Source: an uncultured Phycisphaerales bacterium
Lineage (GTDB): Bacteria; Planctomycetota; Phycisphaerae; Sedimentisphaerales; Anaerobacaceae
Direction: 5' to 3'
DNA: 6,567 nucleotides
NCBI GenBank assembly: GCA_937868145.1
Contig: CALMMH010000971.1
Span: 1 to 6,567, forward strand
The position numbers were made by a program, and so were the translations under genes. Each line of letters starts with the position of its first letter. Positions within the stretch are counted from its first letter, which is position 1. Below are positions 1 to 6,449 of the stretch, one piece after another. The notes beneath the pieces are model-generated. The model was not told the DNA's origin. It did no database searches and saw only the letters and a list, made by a program, of their open reading frames with translations.

Positions 1-706
1 CCTTCAAGGCCGACGGCATCGACGTGCGGATGGTGGTGCTGATCCTCACCTCCGGCGCGCCGTCGCCGGGCTTGGGGTGAGTCGCGGAAGGGACCACTGT
101 CCCGTCCGTATTGGCCGTGTCCCACGTCACGTTGCCCGTGTTGTCGGCGAGAGACCACGTTCCGACCCCCTGCAACCGATCGCTCATCACCGGCGCCGCG
201 TGGCATTTGCCTCCCAGTTTCTTGCGTGAGTGCCATGCCTTGATGCCGTTGCAGTTGTATTCCCAGCTCTTGGTCACGTCCCGGTGCGGCAGGTAGAAAT
301 AGCCGGTGAGGACCGGTTTCGTGTCGGCCTGCGCATCGCTGTTTCGCCACAGGTCCGCCAGCCGATGCCATTTATCGGTGGGACAGAACAAGACGTGCGA
401 CCGCTCCTTGACGTCTTCGGTCTTCTGGGATTCGACGAGGTATCGTTTCCAGAAGGCCGCCATCCTGACTCCCATCCAACTGATATCGTAACCGTCCGTG
501 TTGTCGGGAAAGTAGTTCTCGTGGTCTGAGGCGTACAGGTACAGAGCAACTCCCCACTGCCGTTCGTTGTTCGCACAGAAGGTCCGCCAACCGCTCTTCC
601 TCACCCTGCTGAGTGCGGGCAACAGGACTGCCATCAGAATGGCGAGAACGGAGACCACGACAAGCAATTCGATCAGCGTAAAGGCCCCGGGCTGTCTCTT
701 CCTCAT
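1..706 (-). CDS. Pseudopilin-like protein with prepilin-type N-terminal cleavage/methylation motif (3' end cut by window edge)
   Basis: Reading the minus strand from ATG 706-704 gives an open frame of 235 residues that reaches the window edge without a stop. It begins MRKRQPGAFTLIELLVVV, a class III (type IV pilin-like) signal: a basic leader, cleavage just before F9, Glu13 at mature position 5, then a hydrophobic helix to about residue 32. Residues 43-67 (FCANNERQWGVALYLYASD, ending at YFP) match the usual pattern of the large planctomycete family of stand-alone pseudopilin-like proteins. Cys44, Cys108, Cys152 and Cys168 could form disulfides. The segment around residues 183-217 (GTWSLADNTGN, then HPKPGDGAP) is also family-like. 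GGAAGGGG lies upstream of the ATG. These proteins are thought to be processed by a prepilin peptidase and held in the membrane; their individual roles are mostly unknown. No secretion-system genes are adjacent. The last 17 or so residues (EVRISTT onward) do not resemble the expected GGN-FEDGHVEW-type tail. Confidence 0.85.
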   Translation of the reverse strand, partial: MRKRQPGAFTLIELLVVVSVLAILMAVLLPALSRVRKSGWRTFCANNERQWGVALYLYASDHENYFPDNTDGYDISWMGVRMAAFWKRYLVESQKTEDVKERSHVLFCPTDKWHRLADLWRNSDAQADTKPVLTGYFYLPHRDVTKSWEYNCNGIKAWHSRKKLGGKCHAAPVMSDRLQGVGTWSLADNTGNVTWDTANTDGTVVPSATHPKPGDGAPEVRISTTIRTSMPSALK

Positions 707-785
707 CTTCCACGCCCCTTCCAAGTCACCGCAATGACGATGACGCCGATCCTGCAATGCCTTCAGTCTTGCCCTATCCTCGATC

Positions 786-814
786 AGTGTACCCGAAAGA
801 ACCCTCGTGGGCAA
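786..814 (-). promoter_or_regulatory. Sigma-70-like promoter for the pseudopilin gene
   Basis: Read on the minus strand, TTGCCC (814-809) and TACACT (791-786) are separated by exactly 17 bp. This would start transcription near position 779, giving a 5' leader of about 70 nt before the ATG at 706. It fits the gene's orientation and has the same TTGC-type -35 and 17-bp spacing as the two duplicated promoters further right. It is a sequence match only. Confidence 0.5.
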
Positions 815-1134
815 GTCCGTCGTTTTCACCGGAGCGTCACTTTTTCCGTGTCGGGGAACCACACAGATTGCCGAATTCCCAGGACTGATGCACGGAGCGC
901 AGGATCTCAACGTGCGAGTCGATCCCGACATCCTTCGGCGGGAATTCCCCAACACCCCCGGACAGGACTTTGACGGTCAGCCCTTCGTTTGCACTTCATG
1001 GCGTCTTTGTGTCGGTGGCGAGTTGGACGGCGCCGCCGGTCGAACTCTTCCATCTCGGGCGAAGTCGTGTGGAAGCTTCGACATGCGGCGGCGCGGGGCC
1101 GATGCCGAATCCATGTCAACGCATAGACACCACG
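815..1134. other. Gene-free intergenic stretch
   Basis: This is divergent spacer between the minus-strand pseudopilin promoter and the candidate promoter of the beta-helix gene. Open frames across it on both strands give low-complexity, Arg/Ser/His-rich translations with no recognisable domain or signal peptide and no convincing ribosome binding site. I see no repeat, RNA gene or strong hairpin here. Confidence 0.55.
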
Positions 1135-1164
1135 TTGACGAGATGGGTATCCGCAGGCTATGTT
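1135..1164 (+). promoter_or_regulatory. Candidate promoter for the beta-helix (pectate-lyase-like) gene
   Basis: TTGACG (1135-1140) and TATGTT (1159-1164) are 18 bp apart. Transcription would begin near 1171, about 80 nt before the chosen start codon. The match is reasonable but not strong, and the duplicated element found before the next two genes is absent here. Confidence 0.35.
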
Positions 1165-1251
1165 GTGTCGTTAGGCCGTGACGGTACCAGCTTCCTTAAG
1201 TGGAACCGAGTGCGTGTAGACGATCAACTGATGCCGACGAGGGAGATGAAT

Positions 1252-2373
1252 ATGGCGTCCCCGAATTCCCGGAGCGGACTCATGAGAATGATAATCACAT
1301 GGACGATGTTGTGCTGCTGCCTTGCGGTCGTCAAAACGGCGCGAGCGGATCCTGTCGCCAACGAGAACGCGAAAGAGCGTGCCCGGCAGCTACGAGTATT
1401 CAATGTGCTTGACTACGGCGCGGTCGGCGACGACGCAACCGACAACACCGCAGCGTTTTCCGCGTGCCTCAAGGCGATCATCGAAGCCGGAGGCGGACGG
1501 ATGCATCTGCCGACCGGCGTCTATCGCGGCAGGATCATCATCCCCCCGGTTTCGAGACCCGTCACGAGTTGGATCACCGTGGAGATCGCGGGCCAGCGCG
1601 AGCCCACTCACGTCTTCGGCACCATCGGTTCCTTCCCGCTGCGCGACGACGCCACGATCGTGAAGTGTCTGGCCCAAACAGGCCCCGCGGTCATCTCCGC
1701 CGGCCGGTCAACCGACTCACTGTACGGGGGTTTCTCGGCGGTCAGCGTCGTGATCCGAAATCTGGACGTTCGAACCTATGACAATCCCGGCATCGGCGGG
1801 ATCGACCTGCAACACGCCCTGCAATGCAAGCTGGAGAACGTCTTCATCAATACGGACGTCTACAACGTGCGGGCTTCCGAACCCACTCGCGGCGCCAGCG
1901 GCCTGATCACGCCGGCCGTCAACAACGCCGCGTGGACGGTCCTGCGGAATGTGACCGTGACCGGTTATCACGATGGAATCGTGGTCAACGAGCACACGGA
2001 CGGCGACAACATCGTCCTCGGAAGCAACATCAACGGACTGAACTTCGGCTTCGCTCATCACGCCTCTTATTTCGCGCGGGTCTGCTCGTGCCGAAACAAG
2101 AACACCGTGACGGTGACGGGCGCGCACGGCTTCTCCATCGAGCAATTGGATATCGAACGTCCCGGGCCGAACCAGACGGACGCCACGAACGCCTGGCAGG
2201 AGACGGCGAGCGATGTCAACGATCCCAACAATCTCGGCGCCGCCGACATCAACTACTGGGTCGTCATCGGCAATGTGGGCGCGCGCGACGTGTTCACCCT
2301 CAAGGGCGGCGCATCCATCCGTGCCCGGCGGATCGGCTCCGCTCGTGTCGACGATAGAAGAACCGGAGAATAG
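1252..2373 (+). CDS. Secreted pectate-lyase-superfamily (right-handed parallel beta-helix) protein
   Basis: A 373-residue protein. Its N-terminus carries a Sec signal peptide: basic residues, the hydrophobic core MIITWTMLCCCLAVV, then KTARA with cleavage predicted after Ala32. After a short linker, residues 49-93 contain FNVLDYGAVGDDATDNTAAF and then AGGGRMHLPTGVYRG. This is the hallmark start of Pectate_lyase_3 / GH28-related beta-helix proteins. The remainder has irregular beta-strand and turn repeats (for example VIRNLDVRTYDN, NVTVTGYHDGIVVNEH) as expected for a beta-helix. A role in binding or cleaving acidic polysaccharide outside the cytoplasm is inferred; catalytic residues cannot be assigned by eye, so lyase activity is unproven. 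Start choice: GGGAG (1241-1245) lies 6 nt before ATG 1252. ATG 1282 is an equally plausible start, with GGAG (1271-1274) 7 nt upstream, and leaves a more compact signal peptide. The frame is open further upstream to 970, but that part looks non-coding. There is no C-terminal anchor and no clear terminator after the stop. Confidence 0.85.
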   Translation: MASPNSRSGLMRMIITWTMLCCCLAVVKTARADPVANENAKERARQLRVFNVLDYGAVGDDATDNTAAFSACLKAIIEAGGGRMHLPTGVYRGRIIIPPVSRPVTSWITVEIAGQREPTHVFGTIGSFPLRDDATIVKCLAQTGPAVISAGRSTDSLYGGFSAVSVVIRNLDVRTYDNPGIGGIDLQHALQCKLENVFINTDVYNVRASEPTRGASGLITPAVNNAAWTVLRNVTVTGYHDGIVVNEHTDGDNIVLGSNINGLNFGFAHHASYFARVCSCRNKNTVTVTGAHGFSIEQLDIERPGPNQTDATNAWQETASDVNDPNNLGAADINYWVVIGNVGARDVFTLKGGASIRARRIGSARVDDRRTGE

Positions 2374-2579
2374 CGGCTCGCTGCATTGTCGCGAGTTCCG
2401 GGGACATCACACCAAACTCGGCGAGATTCATCCTGCGTGTCTCCTCTGCGACTTCGCGTCTCTGCGTGAGGAGGCTTCTGCACGGATAACGCCTCGCGGC
2501 GTCACTACGAACGGGGTGATGAGTCGTATCTCGTCGCTCGCAAGAAACGCATGGGTCAAGAAGCCACCCGGCCGCAGCG
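2374..2579. other. Intergenic spacer after the beta-helix gene
   Basis: No gene is supported here on either strand. The only structure I see is the CTCTGCG-type short repeat at 2431-2473, annotated separately. No run of T follows a hairpin, so no intrinsic terminator for the upstream gene is evident. Confidence 0.5.
2431..2473. repeat. Short intergenic repeat with 8-nt units of CTCTGCGT type
   Basis: Three consecutive 8-mers, CTCTGCGA (2444-2451), CTTCGCGT (2452-2459) and CTCTGCGT (2460-2467), form an imperfect tandem array. A related TCCTGCGT lies at 2431-2438. The array is enclosed by the complementary arms CTCCTC (2441-2446) and GAGGAG (2468-2473), so it could fold. From memory, similar '(C/T)TCTGCG(T/A)' strings are dispersed between genes in many environmental bacterial genomes. 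Function unknown. Confidence 0.45.
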
Positions 2580-2687
2580 GGGTGTGAGTCCCTCTTTCAG
2601 ATCCAATCGGGAATTATCACGGCGCTAACACGCCTCCAACACGTTGCCTTTATCCTCCATCGCGAGTTTTAGGGTCGGTCGGCGCTG
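2580..2687 (+). repeat. Duplicated promoter element, copy A (before the metallophosphoesterase)
   Basis: This segment is a direct repeat of 3875-3980. The core 2600-2667 matches 3894-3960 with about five substitutions and one single-base gap. That core includes an identical run of 25 bases (2600-2624) and an identical 14-base run, CCTCCATCGCGAGT (2654-2667). Weaker similarity extends left to GGGTGTG (2580-2586) and right to CGCTG (2683-2687). Both copies lie in the same orientation upstream of a gene for a secreted protein. Confidence 0.85.
2644..2672 (+). promoter_or_regulatory. Promoter of the metallophosphoesterase gene, within repeat copy A
   Basis: TTGCCT (2644-2649) and TTTTAG (2667-2672) are 17 bp apart and line up exactly with TTGCTT and TATCAT in copy B. 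The -10 is weaker here than in copy B. The predicted start near 2679 gives a leader of about 140 nt before ATG 2821. An imperfect dyad, TTATCACGGCGCTAA (2614-2628), is centred about 58 bp upstream of that start. Confidence 0.5.
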
Positions 2688-2820
2688 CCCCCGGAACGGC
2701 GAGGCACTCCGAACTGCGTTTGAAGGCTTGACCGCGTCCCGGCCAACCGGCTACTATTGTAGGCTCTCGCCCGGTTGCGGGCACGCGGGTGACATGACAA
2801 TCAGAGAAAGGGAAAATGCG

Positions 2821-3834
2821 ATGATCGGAATACGCCGGGGGTCGATCCTGCTCGGAACCATGATGTCCCTTGCCGCGGTTCTGTTCGCCACGAACACGGC
2901 ATTTTCCGAGGAGATTCAATTGAAATTCGATCCTGCCGGCCGATTCAAAATCGTCCAGTTTACCGATCTGCACCTTCATGAAGGCGGCGACAAGGACCAT
3001 CAGACGCTGGCCCTGATCGGCGAGATCCTGGACGTCGAAAAACCTCACTTGGTCGTTCTGACCGGCGACACTCTCTCCGGGGCCGCCAAGCGGCAGGAAA
3101 CCGTCACGCTGGCCGCCGGCCCGATGGCCGAGCGGAAGATCCCGTGGGCCTTGGCCCTGGGCAACCACGACGACGAGTGGCCCAAGGACGTCAACAAGCC
3201 CAAGGACCGGCGAGGCTTGATGGAGATGTTCGTCCGCCAACCCTGTTCCGTTTCAAAGATGGGACCGGAGGACATCTTCGGGGCCAGCAACTACTGTCTG
3301 CCCGTCTACAACGCCGAGGGAACCCAGAAGAAGTGGGTCCTCTACATGCTCGACTCCAACGCCTATGCGGGCAAAAAGGAACTCGGCTCCTACGATTGGA
3401 TCCACACCGATCAGATCGCCTGGTACAGCCGAACCTCCAAAACCCTGGCCCAGGAGCGAAGCGGCACACCCTACCCGGCCCTGGCATTCTTTCACATCCC
3501 GCTCCTGGAATACGAATACGCCCTGACCGACGGGCAGGCCGACGTCGTCGGGCATCGACACGAAGGCGTCGCCTGTCCCCGGATCAATTCAGGACTGTTC
3601 GCGGCCATGCTCGAGCGCGGCGACGTGAAAGGCGTCTTTGTCGGACACGATCACGTGAGCGACTACGAGGCCCAATTCCGCGGCATCCGACTGATCTACG
3701 GCCGGGCCACGGGCATTGACACCTACGGCCGAGACGGTTTTCCACGAGGCGGCCGCGTGATCCTGCTCCAGGAAAATGGAGAGACCTTCACCACCTGGAT
3801 TCGGCTCCAAGGAGGGGACAAAGTCCAGTACTGA
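2821..3834 (+). CDS. Secreted calcineurin-like metallophosphoesterase (Dcr2/Siz1-like subgroup likely)
   Basis: A 337-residue protein. MIGIRRGSILLGTMMSLAAV and the following residues form a Sec signal peptide, probably cleaved after Ser29 (A-F-S before E-E). The metallophosphoesterase motifs appear in order: TDLHLH with Asp49 and His51; TGDT with Asp83; GNHDDE with Asn115 and His116; FFHIP with His225; VGHDH with His276 and His278. All the expected ligands for a two-metal centre are present, so the enzyme should be active. It would hydrolyse a phosphomonoester or phosphodiester outside the cytoplasm; the substrate cannot be told. The ASNYCLPVYN segment (155-164) and the overall order resemble the Dcr2-like group, which is an inference from memory. 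Start choice: AAAGGGA (2807-2813) is 7 nt before ATG 2821 and that start gives a clean signal peptide. An in-frame ATG at 2794 has a poor ribosome binding site. The frame is open back to 2644, but that region is the promoter repeat. It stands alone, followed by copy B of the promoter element. Confidence 0.92.
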   Translation: MIGIRRGSILLGTMMSLAAVLFATNTAFSEEIQLKFDPAGRFKIVQFTDLHLHEGGDKDHQTLALIGEILDVEKPHLVVLTGDTLSGAAKRQETVTLAAGPMAERKIPWALALGNHDDEWPKDVNKPKDRRGLMEMFVRQPCSVSKMGPEDIFGASNYCLPVYNAEGTQKKWVLYMLDSNAYAGKKELGSYDWIHTDQIAWYSRTSKTLAQERSGTPYPALAFFHIPLLEYEYALTDGQADVVGHRHEGVACPRINSGLFAAMLERGDVKGVFVGHDHVSDYEAQFRGIRLIYGRATGIDTYGRDGFPRGGRVILLQENGETFTTWIRLQGGDKVQY

Positions 3835-3873
3835 ATCGGCGACAGCCGCCCAACGGATGTGATCGTTGCCGAT
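3835..3873 (+). terminator. Weak hairpin immediately after the phosphoesterase stop
   Basis: ATCGGCGAC (3835-3843) can pair with GTTGCCGAT (3865-3873) over 9 bp including one G-U, with a 21-nt loop. It begins at the base after the TGA. No T-run follows, so it is not a standard intrinsic terminator; it might stabilise the mRNA end or work with Rho. Confidence 0.25.
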
Positions 3874-3907
3874 CGGGTGTGCCCCCTATTGCGGATCCAA
3901 TCGGGAA

Positions 3908-3922
3908 TTATCACGGCGATAA
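3908..3922. promoter_or_regulatory. Operator-like dyad upstream of the LamG promoter
   Basis: TTATCACGGCGATAA is a 15-bp dyad in which six of seven base pairs match around a central G. Its centre is about 57 bp before the predicted transcription start, where activators commonly bind. Copy A keeps the left arm and core but has GCTAA instead of GATAA. No cognate regulator is encoded in the window. Confidence 0.35.
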
Positions 3923-3936
3923 CGCGCTCCAACACC

Positions 3937-3965
3937 TTGCTTTTACCCTCCATCGCGAGTATCAT
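3937..3965 (+). promoter_or_regulatory. Promoter of the LamG / F5/8C protein gene, within repeat copy B
   Basis: TTGCTT (3937-3942) and TATCAT (3960-3965) are separated by exactly 17 bp, a good sigma-70-like arrangement. Transcription would start near 3972, about 75 nt before ATG 4048. The spacer is unusually well conserved with copy A. Confidence 0.55.
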
Positions 3966-4033
3966 GGTCTATTGACGCTGAGGCGTGTCCGCATAACATG
4001 GTGCGTGTGATGACCCGTCACGAAACCACTTTG

Positions 4034-4040
4034 AAGGAGG
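4034..4040 (+). promoter_or_regulatory. Strong Shine-Dalgarno AAGGAGG that fixes the LamG gene start
   Basis: AAGGAGG ends 7 nt before ATG 4048. An out-of-frame ATG at 4041 directly abuts it and is too close to be used. This decides the reading frame in favour of the long protein with a signal peptide. Confidence 0.8.
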
Positions 4041-4047
4041 ATGTGTC

Positions 4048-6375
4048 ATGTTCAAGCAATCGCTTCTGGTGCTTCTTTCCCTTCTCATTCTGACGCCGGC
4101 CTGGTCGACGAGGGCCAACCCGGAAGGCCTGGTGGCGTACTGGCCGCTCGACGAGGGCCAGGGAACGATCGCCAAAGACCGCAGCGGCAACGGAAACGAC
4201 GGGGTCATCGAAGGCGGCGCCCTCTGGACCGTGGGCACGCTGTACAGGGCCCTGGAGTTCAACGGCAGCAACGCTCTTGTGCGGTGTCCCCACATCCCCT
4301 TCGACAACCGCAGCTTCACGCACGTGATGTGGATCAATCCGTCGCTGTCGGGCGATTCGCAGTCGGTCTTCTCGCAATACCAGGCCAGCAGCGCGAACCA
4401 GGCTCTGCACTACCGCCTCTCGGCAAACGGAACCGTTCGCATGGGCTTCTATTCGAACGACCTCGACACGCCGGCGAGCGTCATTCAGGCGAACACATGG
4501 TGTCATCTGGCGTTCGTATACGACCTGGCCGGGCAGACCCGACGGGTCTATGTCAACGGCAAGGTCGTGGCCGAAGGCAGCGCCACGTATTTCTCCGGAA
4601 CGCAAGGCGACACACTCATCGGCACGTTCCAGAGGCCGGACCGCGCCGACCGCGTGCCCGAATGGTACGACGGACTTATCGACGACGTCCAGCTCTACGA
4701 TCGCGTGCTGACCGTCGCGGAGATTCAGGAGACCCTGCTGGGCCTGACGGATCCGGCTCTGGCGTTCGCCCCCAGTCCCGAAGACACTGCGACCGACGTG
4801 GCTCCTGACGCCGCCCTGAGCTGGGCCGCGGGCAGGTACGCGGTCACGCACGACGTGTACCTCGGGACGGTCTTCGATGACGTCAACGACGCCGGCCGGG
4901 TTGATCCGAGAGGCGTTCTCATCAGCCAGGATCAGGCCGACGCCGGCTACGTTCCGACCGCTCCGCTGGAGTTCGGCGCGACCTACTACTGGCGAATCGA
5001 TGAAGTCAACGCCGCTTCCGAGAACCCGATCGTCAAGGGCACGGTCTGGAGCTTCACCATCGAGCCGTACGCCTTCCCGATCACCGGCGTGACGGCCACC
5101 GCATCCAGCGCCCAGCCCGGCATGGGACCCGAGAATACGATCAACGGCTCCGGTCTCGACGATCTGGATCAGCATTCGACCGAACCCTCGGACATGTGGG
5201 TGAGCACGGACAGCCTGCCCGCCTGGATTCAGTTCGAATTCGACGCCGTCTACACGCTGCACGAGATGCAGGTCTGGAACTCGAACCAGTTGATCGAGAA
5301 CATCCTCGGGCTCGGGGCCAGAAACGTGACGGTCGAGTACTCCGTTGACGGCCAGACGTGGACGGCCCTGGAGGGCGTGTCGGAGTTCGCCCAGGCGACC
5401 GGAACGCCGAGCTACACGGCCAATACGACGGTCGCCTTCCACAACGCTGCGGCCAAGTACGTGAAGCTGACGATCGACGGCAGTTGGAGCGATGTCATGC
5501 GGCAGACCAGCCTGAGCGAGGTGCGGTTCCTCTATCTGCCCGTGCAGGCGTACAGGCCCGAGCCGGCGGTCGGCGCTGCGGACGTGAGCGTCAACACCGA
5601 TCTGGCCTGGCGGTCCGGCCGGCAGGCGACCTCGCACACCGTGTACATCGGCACGGACAAGAACGCCGTGGCCGAGGGGACCGTGCCGGGCGAGACCGTC
5701 GCAGAGCACAGCTACACGCCGGAGCCTCTGGATTTCGCGACGGAGTACTTCTGGAAAGTCGATGAGACGGGCGACGCGGGCGTTTATGCGGGCAACGTCT
5801 GGAGTTTCACGACCGAGGAGTACGCGGCGGTAGATGACTTCGAGGGCTACAACGACGACATCGACACGGAGACCACGATCTGGCAGGCCTGGGTCGACGG
5901 CGTGACCTCCAAGGCCAGCGGCTCGCAGGTCGGATACACGAACTCCCCGTTCGCCGAGCAGACGATCGTTCACGGCGGCCGGCAGTCGATGCCCCTGGCG
6001 TACGACAACGCGGCTTCGCCCTTCTACTCCGAAGCCACGCGAACCTTCGACGGGCCGCAGGATTGGACGGCCGGTGGCGCCGACAGCCTGAGATTGTACG
6101 TCCGCGGCAATGCGGAGAACTCACCGCAGACGCTGTACGTCACACTGGAAGACAGCGCCGGACATACGCGGACGATCCAGGGCACAAGCACGGACGCCGT
6201 TGTCGCGACCGAATGGCAGGAATGGCGGATCGCGCTCGACGGATTCACCGGCGTCACCCTGACCAAGATCAAGAAGATGACAATCGGCGTCGGCAACAAG
6301 ACCAACCCCGCCTCCGGCGGCGCCGGCACGATCTACATCGACGACATCGAGTACGGTCGCTCCGCTACAGAGTAA
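4048..6375 (+). CDS. Secreted multidomain protein: LamG, FN3-like, F5/8 type C, FN3-like, C-terminal beta-sandwich
   Basis: A 775-residue protein. Residues 1-23 are a signal peptide (hydrophobic SLLVLLSLLILTPAW, cleavage near STRA/N). Residues 27-228 form a LamG-like jellyroll: GLVAYWPLDEGQGT, DRSGNGNDG, then WCHLAFVYD, VYVNGK and GLIDDVQLYDRVL. Residues 235-338 are an FN3-like module (DVYLGT, then TYYWRIDEVN, VWSFTIE). Residues 345-497 look like an F5/8 type C (discoidin) domain: ATASSAQPGMGPENTINGSG, DMWVSTDSLPAWIQFEF, VTVEYSVDGQTW. Residues 500-590 repeat the FN3-like module (TVYIGT, EYFWKVDE, VWSFTTE). Residues 596-770 are a planctomycete-type C-terminal sandwich (DDFEGYNDD, EQTIVHGGRQSMPLAYDN, TIYIDDIEYG) resembling carbohydrate-binding folds. 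No catalytic domain, PEP-CTERM tail or membrane anchor is visible, so it probably binds glycans or surfaces, or docks another protein. The domain calls are by motif. It shares its promoter element with the phosphoesterase upstream and ends before a terminator. Confidence 0.92.
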   Translation: MFKQSLLVLLSLLILTPAWSTRANPEGLVAYWPLDEGQGTIAKDRSGNGNDGVIEGGALWTVGTLYRALEFNGSNALVRCPHIPFDNRSFTHVMWINPSLSGDSQSVFSQYQASSANQALHYRLSANGTVRMGFYSNDLDTPASVIQANTWCHLAFVYDLAGQTRRVYVNGKVVAEGSATYFSGTQGDTLIGTFQRPDRADRVPEWYDGLIDDVQLYDRVLTVAEIQETLLGLTDPALAFAPSPEDTATDVAPDAALSWAAGRYAVTHDVYLGTVFDDVNDAGRVDPRGVLISQDQADAGYVPTAPLEFGATYYWRIDEVNAASENPIVKGTVWSFTIEPYAFPITGVTATASSAQPGMGPENTINGSGLDDLDQHSTEPSDMWVSTDSLPAWIQFEFDAVYTLHEMQVWNSNQLIENILGLGARNVTVEYSVDGQTWTALEGVSEFAQATGTPSYTANTTVAFHNAAAKYVKLTIDGSWSDVMRQTSLSEVRFLYLPVQAYRPEPAVGAADVSVNTDLAWRSGRQATSHTVYIGTDKNAVAEGTVPGETVAEHSYTPEPLDFATEYFWKVDETGDAGVYAGNVWSFTTEEYAAVDDFEGYNDDIDTETTIWQAWVDGVTSKASGSQVGYTNSPFAEQTIVHGGRQSMPLAYDNAASPFYSEATRTFDGPQDWTAGGADSLRLYVRGNAENSPQTLYVTLEDSAGHTRTIQGTSTDAVVATEWQEWRIALDGFTGVTLTKIKKMTIGVGNKTNPASGGAGTIYIDDIEYGRSATE

Positions 6376-6409
6376 CGTCTCGACGCACAACAATGATACA
6401 GCAGAATGC

Positions 6410-6449
6410 GGGACCCTTGTGACTTTCCCAGGGGTCCCATTTCTTTTTC
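6410..6449 (+). terminator. Intrinsic terminator after the LamG gene
   Basis: GGGACCC (6410-6416) pairs perfectly with GGGTCCC (6432-6438) around a 15-nt loop and is followed by ATTTCTTTTTC (6439-6449). It begins 34 nt after the stop codon. The T-run ends inside the stop codon of the convergent gene. For the opposite strand the hairpin lacks a T-run, so termination there would be weak. Confidence 0.8.

Larger units (their letters stand above)
3875..3980 (+). repeat. Duplicated promoter element, copy B (before the LamG protein gene)
   Basis: Direct repeat partner of 2580-2687, at roughly 91% identity in the core 3894-3960. Conservation covers the dyad, the -35, the whole spacer and part of the region just after the -10. 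Past about 3980 the two copies diverge completely, as do their downstream genes. Confidence 0.85.

Noticed and set aside
274..713. Overlapping minus-strand frames (274-576 and 372-713) and plus-strand frames over the pseudopilin
   Set aside because: They are out of frame with the pseudopilin, whose FTLIELL motif and cysteine/aromatic pattern identify the true frame.
970..1251. N-terminal extension of the beta-helix protein from TTG 970
   Set aside because: The extension lacks domain features, would bury the signal peptide about 100 residues inside the protein, and runs through the candidate promoter at 1135-1164.
1309..1323. Cluster of Cys codons in the beta-helix signal peptide as a lipoprotein lipobox
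   Set aside because: The residues before the first Cys are T-M-L, which do not fit the [LVI][ASTVI][GAS]C lipobox; the KTARA site fits ordinary signal peptidase I cleavage.
2644..2820. N-terminal extension of the phosphoesterase back to a TTG at 2644
   Set aside because: It would translate the duplicated promoter element and place the signal peptide internally. ATG 2821 has a well-spaced AAAGGGA.
2650..3240. A 196-codon minus-strand frame opposite the phosphoesterase start
   Set aside because: It is antisense to intact metallophosphoesterase motifs and has no recognisable content, so it is treated as a shadow.
4018..5973. A 651-codon open frame on the minus strand opposite the LamG gene
   Set aside because: It is an antisense shadow of a GC-rich gene. 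Its translation is Arg/Val/Gly/Asp-rich with no recognisable domain or signal peptide, while the plus strand has clear domains, a strong ribosome binding site and a signal peptide.
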